This document shows positions 52,610 through 61,829 of a stretch of 64,000 nucleotides of DNA, piece by piece. How positions within the stretch are numbered: position 1 is the first letter of the stretch; each line of letters opens with the position of its first letter. The stretch lies in NCBI GenBank assembly GCA_963277665.1, contig OY728119.1:316654206-316718205 (forward strand). The letters are read 5' to 3'. A model generated the notes under the pieces. The model was not told where the DNA came from. It was given only the letters and a program-made list of their open reading frames with translations, and searched no databases. The position numbers were made by a program, and so were the translations under genes. This stretch comes from Viscum album. Its lineage: Eukaryota; Streptophyta; Magnoliopsida; Santalales; Viscaceae.

Positions 52610-55600
52610 TTTAACACCCCAAGACATTTCAATATTTTTATTTTATATTAAATTTAATTTTTTTGCAATCTTGCTTTATACACAACACTAAGTTAAACTT
52701 ACGCTACACGCAACATTAAAAATAGATTATTTTACACACAACACATAACATAGAGAATAATATAACATCTTAAGAATATAAAATATATTAAATATTTTAA
52801 ACAAATATATTCTTGAAATTTAGGCAACACTGAGTTTTCTTGCATTACACGCAAGAATGAATTTGTTCGGTAGTTTGAGTTACACGCATGATTGAGTTTT
52901 ACCGAACAATAATATATTATTCAGATATTATTATTTAATATAATTGGATACAAACTAGCCATTAAATATATGATTGTAAATATTAATTACTTATTTATAA
53001 ATATATTTTAGAATTCATTGCTTAACAACTAAATTGAAATGAATATCAAAACTAATTGAATATATAGGAAATGTTTTTATAAAAATTATTTTTATGCTTC
53101 GAAAGGTGTTTTATCGTAATTAATTAAATTAATTACTATTATTTTATGATATTAAGTAAATATATATATTATATGTTTAATAAAATATTTTTTATATTCA
53201 TACAATATATTTTATAGAGATAAGATAAGAAGAAACCCAATTTTACACATAAAAACCTATATTTCTAAAAAGGTAATTTTATTGCCTTTTAAGAAAGCAG
53301 CTACATTAAATATGAATTATGAAAATTTTATAAATTTAATATTAAAAAATATACTTCACTTTTAAAATATAAATGTCAAAATTGGGTTAGGGTGATGTTT
53401 TGGTATTTTGCTGCGAAATTTCATTTTTTGATGAATAATGAAAATGCAAACTTTTATTTCAAAAAATCTTTTTTTTTATGATTTATTTATATTGTTAAAT
53501 TATATTTTTGATTGGTTTTATAAAATAATTATATAAATTTTACATAAATTAGTTATATTTAGGTCATTGGAACCAATTTCATTTTGAAATTGGATATAAA
53601 AACTTAGCAAACTATTGAACATTATTACTTTAAACTCCGCTTTTTCGTCCCATTTGTGGGATTAAATTTAAGTAATTTATAACACTTATATGATTAAAAT
53701 TTCAAAAAAGGATTCCATATTGGATTAAAAAAAATTATAATGTATAATTAGGTAAACTTAGTTTTTGATGAAAAATATTAGTGAAATTAATTGAAATTAA
53801 TTACAGTGATTAAGAGAAAATATTGCTTAACAAAGAACTAAAACTTAAACATAAGGCTCTGAATGACCTATAAACTTATCCAAATTCAATTTTATATAAA
53901 TATTTCTACCATATAATCCCTTTTATCCAATATGGACCATTATTTGAGGCACATTATGTAAAGGATACCTCTCAATAGTGTTTACCTTTTTAAATTTACA
54001 AGAATGTCACTCCTCCCCCACTATAAAAAGGTACTCACCCCTCCCTCTTCCTTACACCTATCAAGAACTTTGTATCAAAAAACCACTGCTAAATTAATCT
54101 CCCAAAATACATACCCTAAACCTAAAAGCCACACTTTTTTGATAAATCCATCCAAGGAAAGCCTTTGGTGCAAACAAAAAGAGTTACCCAAAGAATGGGT
54201 AACATCCTTCATCAAGCTCTTTTGTTTTATTTTCATTTTCCACCACCTAAAATATTCATATTACATGAATAAATATTAAACTAATTATCCAAAATATACT
54301 TAGATGTTTCAATATTATGTTTTATACCTATAATTACACAAACTTCCATCTAATGGACAACGAACTTATCGTTTGTGAGTACAGTGGACTACCGCCTCGC
54401 AAAACGATGATTGGTTGTTCTTCCTTTAACACTTATCATAGTGGGAATTATAATGTACATGATGTTTATATATGATATATAAGATATTTATAATTTATTT
54501 ATACTTCTTTAATTTTTATCTAACACATACCCTTGTATTTCCCATGTTGTGTAAATATGATAACATCATTTGTGGACGTGTGGACGATTGACTCCTTAAA
54601 GCGATGTGATTCATTCACACTATACATGGAACATATAAAGGATGGTTTAAAAAATATATGTGACATATATGACATATATATTATACTATAATTATAATAG
54701 ACATATTTATCATTTACGTTTCATTCTTTTAATATGGAAAAGAAATGAAAGTAGCATTCATGTGTACGTACAACCTACTATCTCCATGAATGGTACATTT
54801 CATTTCTTATCCCCAAATTTTATATATTATCATAAATACATATATACTAGATATATATGATATTTAAATCATTTTTTAAATTATGTATATGATTAAATCA
54901 TGATCTAATTAAAAGTAACAATGAATAACAAGTCAAAACATACTCGAGAAACTAGGCAATTGCCACCTGAAATAGTGAAAATAATGAAAGATTACTAACA
55001 AACAGGTTATAATATATTAAAATAAGATTTTATATGACATAAAAAATATGACTATGGTTCTATTTTAATATTTTAACATGTTTTAAATCACTATATAGTG
55101 GTTAAAGACCACACAACAAAAAGGAGGGATACAGTAAGGGATTTTCATTTCACTTTTTACATCTGTGAGATAAATGTCATATTCACCACTTACATATTTT
55201 TTGTAGTGTATATACAACCAATTTTGATATAGTTTATCATTAATACTTTTATATTCATGGTATTTAAATTTTTACTTTTAATTATCTCATCTAAGGGGTT
55301 TTGACTTGAAAATTACCCAGTGGAAAAATTTATCTTTGCAGTATCACTTTATTTTGTGATTATTAACTTTCTCTTGAAACAATCACTTCTCTGTGGTCAA
55401 TTTATCTTAAATTTGCATATTCTCATGAATTTTATACTATTATTTCCTAAACCATATACCATTTTTACATACGGTGTTCACTTTGACAGTTATTCAATTA
55501 ATATGGGAATTATTGATATATTTGTATCTTTTATTCATTACGGATATTGATAAGGCATATTTTTCATTAATTAAATTGATTATTTGATATATGATGAATG

Positions 55601-56277
55601 TTTTGTATAGGAAAAAATGGGTGGGGCCCAATTATATATAGCCCATCGATGCATCAGTAGTCCCATGAGATGGATTAATTGGGTAAATTAGATGGGTTTC
55701 TACCTGATATACTAAATCGTATTGTGAAACAACTTGAAAGTAAAGGTACCACATACCTAGGAAAAATGGAATCCAATAATTAAACATTTCCCTCTTTTAG
55801 ACTCAGTTATCATTTACCCATGATATTATTTCTTTAAAAATTTATATGGATTTAGTTCATTCTTATTTTATTGTTTAAATGGAATGGGTTTCATTTATCT
55901 AACCTTCCAAATTTATTTTTCCTTATCAAGATATTTATGTGGAATGTGTACTCAATTATTTACCTTTCCATATTGACTATTATCATTTATTCTTTATTTA
56001 TTCCATTGTAATTACCCTTACTGATCATTTGAGATCACCCTTATTTTTTTCTTTTCCATAGGTTATGAAGAGGAATCCATTGAATGAGTTTTAAGGATGC
56101 ATTTTATTATCCTTTGTTATGTATTATATTTTATTTTCTATTTCCCCATGTAATATGAGAATCATGTATGTGGTATTATTTTCGAAAACTGCTAAACTAT
56201 TTGGTCCCTTAAGATTTAAATCATGTATCTATGAAAATAATGCATCGGTTACAAGCATCTAGGGTCAGGGTGTTACA
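52610..56277 (+). repeat. E4/E5 LTR2 (3668 bp)
   Basis: Starts TTTAACACCCC, decayed from TGTAACACCCC, and ends GGTGTTACA. TATA box CTATAAAAAGG at 54021-54031. Motifs at about 54370, 54570 and 54760. It serves as 3' LTR of the left unit and 5' LTR of the right one. Confidence 0.85.
54021..54031 (+). promoter_or_regulatory. LTR2 TATA box
   Basis: CTATAAAAAGG after CTCCTCCCCCA, about 1.4 kb inside the LTR. LTR1 has the altered GTGATAAAAAG at the same place. Confidence 0.65.
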
Positions 56278-56788
56278 GTTGTTATCATGGTAGGTTTAAC
56301 AACAACCTTGAAAATTAGATTTAGAAAACATAGATTATGGAACATAACCCTAAGATAGACTTTCCGGATAAGTATAGAATTACATCCTAGAATTTTGGTA
56401 AGGTAGATATTATGTGGTTATTCCTAGAAATAAATCCCTTTCTAGATACTACAAGTTGACGTGGTTTTGGAACAGATGTATAAATGGGTAACAAATCTGA
56501 CAAGATGCGCCATGCCTGACATGACCATAACCTGGTACATAACAATGGGCCTTACTGTGAACCTGGTTTGACACTCCTGGGGGATATGCTTTGGATAATT
56601 CAAATTTTCTTTACAAATAATTAGGAAGTATTTAAAATTAAAAATGTCACAAAAGAAACCATGTTTATGATTATTATATTAGCTATAAATAAAATTTTCA
56701 ATTTATGTTATGTATTTAACTATTTTTGGGATTATATATATTTTCTTATAATGATATGAACTAACATTGTGTATGTCATAATTTTTAA
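56278..56788 (+). other. E5 primer remnant and leader
   Basis: Primer-site remnant TGTTATCATGG follows LTR2. The leader block at 56480-56625 is shared with E4 and E1. Confidence 0.55.
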
Positions 56789-57062
56789 ATGGAGTCTATC
56801 AAAATAAATGTGAACCTCAACAATGTACACGGTCCTAAGTCTAACAAGGATCATATATTTTATGGACATAGACCAATATTTCAAAGGGAAATAATCTCCC
56901 ATGAATTCTCATCATATAAGGAAACAGTATCAGGTGATAATGAGATTGGTAAAGAATTATCCAAGTCCTACGATAGAGACCCAAGCTTGGCGTACATGGA
57001 TATTACAATTAATTTGATGAATACATAATACATGACAAAAAGATATGCACAAAGACCGTATT
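56789..57062 (+). pseudogene. gag: E5 gag remnant, cut by E6
   Basis: ATG at 56789; the frame is open to 57028. It starts M-E-S-I-K-I-N and has the same capsid deletion as E4, running into FQREIISHEFSSYKETVSGD and KELSKSYDRD, the counterpart of the E1 motif ending EFSKSYDNK. At 57063 the LTR of E6 begins, so the rest of gag lies beyond E6, outside the window. Confidence 0.75.
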
Positions 57063-58480
57063 TGTAACATCCCAAGTAAGTAATGAATAATAGATATTTT
57101 TATCTATGTCTATTAATGATTAAGATAGTGTTTTAGAGGCTTAAAATGAAAATAAATCCAATCTTAAACATGGAATACACTAATATTTTTAAAAGATTAT
57201 TTTACTGCCTTATGATGAAAAACCCTTTTTAAATATATCTTTTGAAAATTTTATAAACTATGTTTGTCAAAATAAACTTATTCTTTATGATTGGGACATC
57301 AGAATTTACTTTGTGTGAATTTTTGGTATTTTTCTGACAATGTTCATTTTTTATGAATAGTTAAAAAATACTGCATTTTACATCAAAACTGCTTTTTAAT
57401 CTAATTTATTTATATGATTAGATTATGTTTTTAATTGGTTTTGAAGTGAAATTAGAATATATTTTTACCATTTTATCCAATGGTGGTCATTGGAATCAAT
57501 TTCACTTTTAAATTGGACTTAAACTAGTGTCAATCTTTTGATACTTATTGTTTTGTAAAAACACGCTATTTGCTCTAGCAGCGGGAATTAATTATTAAAT
57601 TAATTAATGCGACTTATATGTTTTGAATTTTGTAAAATAGACTTCATTTTTCAATTTGGAATATCAAATATAGCTTAGGGTGAATTTTTGGTAATTTTCT
57701 GAAAAACTTCAATTTTTGATGAATAGTGAAACCACTAAGTGGTAATCAAGCAAACTGATTTTTCAGTTAAATGAAAGTTTACCACTAATGTGTATTGAAT
57801 TTTGAAAATCCGACATACATGGTTGTAATTAAGAAGTAAAATGTGGTTCAATGGGATAAAAATAATTTTTTGGTGAATAGTAACTTATTAAGTTTTTAAT
57901 CGCGATTAGTGGTAATTAGTGTAGTTTAAGGTAAAAATGATATTATAAGAATGTGAAAACACCATGACACTTGTCCTACACCTATTGGGTGAGTCATGGT
58001 CGACCAAGACAAGCCATGGGCCAACTTGGGGACCCCATGTATCCACTTTTGTTGGGAAATGACATAAAATACTTTTTATTTAATGATTAAGTGGAAATGA
58101 CACAAACATAATATGTTTTACAAGAACAATTTTTAAGTGGGGTTATACAAGTCCAAATTTTGATTATAAATATTCATTGGAAAGAAAAAAATATTTCCTA
58201 TATCATAGTATTTTTTTATAATTTTTAGACATTAAATAAATTTAATCATTTATGACATAATAATGATGCAGCGATGACATCATTATTTGACGATTTAAAT
58301 AAAATGAAAAGACAATGTAATATCTATGAACTACACATGGCCAAAACCAATTGGATGAGTGGATTTCAAACCCTTATAACCTTATCCACGAATTATATCA
58401 ATGTGGGACCTTTTGAAACCGAAACACATTTTCAAATAATGTAATATTTCTTTACATTCCAAAAGTGCCCCTCCTCTCCT

Positions 58481-58491
58481 CTTATAAAAGG
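58481..58491 (+). promoter_or_regulatory. E6 LTR core promoter / TATA box
   Basis: CTTATAAAAGG preceded by GTGCCCCTCCTCTCCT, a plant-type pyrimidine patch. Transcription is expected about 30 bases downstream, leaving about 2.1 kb of LTR in the leader. Confidence 0.78.
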
Positions 58492-58655
58492 CCCCCACCT
58501 CTACCTAATTTTACACACTCCTCAAGCCTTTGGATCGGCCAACCCCTGCCCATTTACTCTCTCCACATCCCTCTCCTCATCCTAGAGGATTCCCTTTGGG
58601 CATAAGCCTTTCAAAGGAAGCCTTTAGGCTCAAATCAAAAGGAGTTACACTTTTT

Positions 58656-58664
58656 AAGGTAATT
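58656..58664 (+). promoter_or_regulatory. candidate leader splice donor
   Basis: AAGGTAATT follows a conserved block (TCAAATCAAAAGGAGTTAC). The GGTAAT is kept in E1 and E3 LTRs, and LTR2 has GGGTAAC. It would allow a leader intron ending near TTCAG at 60766. This is inference. Confidence 0.3.
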
Positions 58665-58824
58665 CATTCTCTAATGTTCATTTGTTTTAATTTGCTTCTC
58701 CAACCCCCTAAACTCTTTTTATTTACTTCTTTTGTAACAACACCAGTATCTTCAATATACTAGGATTTTGTTATAAGATTTATTTGATCTACACTCTCAC
58801 AAAACTACATCAAATGGTTAAAGA

Positions 58825-59252
58825 ACATACGTTTCCGTGGATGGCGAAATTCTGCCTCCCGAAATGATGATTGTTCAATACTCATTTAACACCTTCAAAG
58901 GTGGAAATTATGATGTCACTATTTTTATATATGATATTTAATATGTATATGTTTTCCTTAAGCTTCTTTTTTTTCATTTTGGTCATACATTTATGGTTTC
59001 CATTATGGGTAAACACGATATCTTCATTTTAGGAAGTGCGGACTACCGCCCCCTGAAAGTGATTTGATTTGTTAATACCATATGTGGGATGTGTAAAGGA
59101 TAAAGTTAATGATATTATATATGTTATTATACTGGAATTATAAGATACTCTTATATAATTATGATTCCATTCCAGAAATATGAAATAGAAATGGAAGTAG
59201 CGTTCATGCGTACGTACGGCTTACCGTCTCCATGAACGGTGCATTTCATTTC
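58825..59252 (+). repeat. three-fold ~45-bp CpG-bearing motif in E6 LTR
   Basis: Copies at about 58829-58873 (GTGGATGGCGAAATTCTGCC), 59025-59070 (GTGCGGACTACCGCC) and 59200-59252 (GTACGTACGGCTTACCGTC). Each is followed by a CTC/CCC step, an A-rich step and GATT/CATTTCATT-like sequence. Equivalent sets are found in every complete long LTR here except that E3 has two. Confidence 0.6.
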
Positions 59253-59620
59253 TTACCTCTAAATGTTATGTAATATTATAAATGCATGAATGTACTGGAT
59301 ATATATGACATATATGATATCTACATCATGAATAATATTCTGGATATAATGAAACTTTGACCAAATTAACAACATGTAAGTGTAAGAAGTCTATTTTTGA
59401 CTTAAGAACCAAATACCGACAAAATGAACATTATTAACTTAACTGATTACATGATGTTCATAAAATGGTATAAAAGGAATAATTAACTTGAAAAAGATTC
59501 ATAAGAAAGTAGAGATTAACTCAAGTTTATTATTCAGGAGATTAAAGAACGGTCGGGTCAAGTCGGATACGAGGTATGGGACTTCGTCTCAATCTCCTTT
59601 CATTGAGGCATATTTTATTT

Positions 59621-59650
59621 TATACACAACTTTCTTTTATACGGTGTATA
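59621..59650 (+). other. conserved hairpin in E6 LTR
   Basis: TATACAC and GTGTATA arms seven bases long with a 16-base loop. The same arms occur in both E1 LTRs at 659-688 and 6964-6993. Confidence 0.5.
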
Positions 59651-60624
59651 AACCCCTTTGACTTTTACGTTTATTCAAAAGGAATCTTTTTTATACGAAG
59701 CGTTTACTAAATGACAAAAGGGAATGTTTTTGTCGTACGTATGCGGCGACAACGACTTCTCCGCCGTCATGACCGTTATTTGAGTTTCGGCTTCCTCTAC
59801 AAGCCATACCTTCTTTTTTAAAAGAAAAATAAATACCATGTTTTACTTTTCTTTTATTTTGGTATTGAAAATGTTTTTCATAATATTTTATATCAATGTG
59901 TGGTATTGATATCTTGTGATTGAATGGTGGAAATGTTATGTTTCTGTTATGCATGTTTTATGTGATATGTTTATGTTGAGGTTCTTGGGCATTATTATGA
60001 AGACGGGTGGTTCCGTGATAGACTAAGGGTGGGTGAGCCCGTTATATCTCTCCAATGCAGTGGGTAACGCGAAGGAGTGAAACGTTAGGGTTTCTCCGAA
60101 GAGATTTCAGGGAATATACCGTGATGGGTATTCCAAACGTAACCAAGAGGGTTACTCCCTACGTAAGAATGTTATGAATGCCTCAAGTTACCTTTATGTC
60201 TTATGATTTCTATGATTTGTTCATGATATTATGAGGTTTGTTAAAGTGCCTATGTTTTATGGGTAAAGTATGATTTCATTCTTATGTATATATGAACTCA
60301 TGTTTCCTATCCATGTTTTTAACCCATACTGAGTTTTATGCTCATCCCAAGTTTTTGAAATGTTTTTCACAGGTCAAGGGAAGGGTACATGATAAGATGA
60401 TAGAGTCAAGGATGTGTCAAGAAATAATCCATGTTTTATTTTAAATATGTTTCCATTGATGGGAATGAATAATACTATATTTATGTAACCACTTTGTTTA
60501 TATGTGGATTGTAATGCAAGTTTTATGATCTAATTCTCTAAAACTCTAAACCCGAAAAGATCCTCAATGTGTAATCTTGTAATAACTCAAGATTAAGTAA
60601 GGTTTAAGGCTGGGGCCTTATAGT

Positions 60625-60635
60625 TGGTATCAGAG
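60625..60635 (+). other. E6 primer binding site (tRNA-iMet)
   Basis: TGGTATCAGAG, two bases after the LTR; a perfect match to the usual plant initiator-tRNA primer site. Confidence 0.92.
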
Positions 60636-60767
60636 GTCGGTTTAGATAACTTTAGGAGTTATAATTATATTAAATGATTATCCAAAAATATTTTTTTATG
60701 GTCAAATTGAAGTGATATAGAATTTTAAGATTACCATGTTGCTTCATCTAAGACATGTTTGTTCAGA
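60636..60767 (+). other. E6 leader downstream of primer site
   Basis: About 130 bases, much shorter than in E1, E4 and E5, and lacking their shared leader block. TTCAG directly before the gag ATG could be a splice acceptor. Confidence 0.5.
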
Positions 60768-61829
60768 ATGGTTTTCCGCAGAAGAAACAGGGAAGCAGTG
60801 CTAGGAAGGCATACAGAAGGAAATAACCTTCCGAACTAGCATCCAGAAATGGTCGGAATTGGAACTGAACAGTTTGTTGCAGTAATGGCGCAGTTGACTC
60901 AAGCGATAAATGGTGGTGGTATCCATGCACGAGATCAGGCAGATCAACCGCAGAGGAACATGTCAGTGGTGGAACATTTCATGAGGCAACATCCCCCATC
61001 ATTCAGAGGATCATCTGACCCTGTGCTAGCTGAAGGGTGGATTAAAGAACTGGAGAAGATTTTTGATGTCATGGGGTGTTCAGACAATCAAAAGGTTAGT
61101 CTTGCTATTTATCGTTTGGAGGGTGAAGCAGATCAGTGGTGGTCGATGGTTAAAAATATCAGGGACACTGATGAGCTTGATGCTCTCGACTGGGATGAAT
61201 TCAAAGGTATGTTTCTTGAGAATTATTTTCTTAAGGCTGTTCGACTTAGGATGGAAAAGCAATTCTTGGAATTGAGGCAAGAGGAAGACTTAGTGGCTGC
61301 CTATGAGGAAAGGTTCACTCGATTGGAAAGGTAGGCTCTAAATTTTATCTGGAACCTTGATAGTAAAATCAATCGTTTTTACTCAGGATTAAAGCCAAAA
61401 TATCGAAGGGCATTGGCTTCTCGTGAGTTTAAAAGTTATGAAAAGCTTGTTCGATGTGCTGAGAAGGTGGAAATGGAGTTTGTCGATGACCAAGTTTTCT
61501 ATAACAACCAGCAGAAGAAGAGACCGAGGTGGCAGGAGAAAGGTAAGAATTCTTCAAAAAAGTATGATGGTAAGAAAACTAAGTTTCCAGCTTGTGATAA
61601 ATGTGGAAAAAGGCATGTTGGGGAATGTCTTCTGAATTCTGGAAAGTGCTACCGATGTGGTAAGATGGGACATAAGGCTCGTGATTGCACTGAAAAAGAT
61701 CAAGCTGAAGGTAAGAACAAATTTGATTTACAGTTAGTGAAGTGTTATAAGTGCAATGAGATGGGTCACTATGAAAACGAGTGTCCGACAAGGAGCTTGA
61801 GTGATGGGAAGCAGATAGACTACAAGTAG
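60768..61829 (+). pseudogene. gag: E6 gag part of gag-pol
   Basis: Start chosen at ATG 60768 (M-V-F-R-R-R-N-R, basic as in relatives); the later ATG at 60849 lies after a TAG at codon 24. Capsid motifs are VEHFMRQHPPSFRGSSDPV, YRLEGEADQWW and WDEFKGMFLENYF, then FLELRQEEDLVAAYEERFTR and LKPKYRRALASREF. Nucleocapsid has CDKCGKRHVGEC (codons 276-287) and two perfect CCHC knuckles, CYRCGKMGHKARDC (294-307) and CYKCNEMGHYENEC (326-339). TAG codons interrupt at 24, 189 and 354; the last marks the gag-protease border. No frameshift. Gag forms particles and binds element RNA. Confidence 0.9.

Larger units (their letters stand above)
46877..57062 (+). mobile_element. E4/E5 tandem array: LTR1-internal-LTR2-internal
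   Basis: LTR1 (46877-50662), internal 50663-52609, LTR2 (52610-56277), internal 56278-57062, all in one orientation. The two LTRs align throughout, and the two internal parts align from the primer site into gag. The second internal part stops where the E6 LTR starts. Both internals have the same gag deletion and no pol. A single insertion gives only LTR-internal-LTR, so the extra internal part implies unequal recombination or a tandem insertion. Confidence 0.82.
57063..60622 (+). repeat. E6 5' LTR (3560 bp)
   Basis: Starts TGTAACATCCCAAG, ends GGGGCCTTATA. It shares long blocks with the E1 LTRs (reverse orientation), notably the promoter, the three ~45-bp motifs, a CpG-rich block (59731-59785) and the hairpin at 59621-59650. 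The end is TA rather than CA. Confidence 0.88.

Noticed and set aside
58530..58763. 77-residue frame in the E6 LTR, similar to frames in the E1 LTRs (1719-1952, 8025-8258)
   Set aside because: All copies start with TTG, not ATG, and cross the conserved GGTAAT site. Conservation is better explained by a conserved RNA leader block than by a protein.
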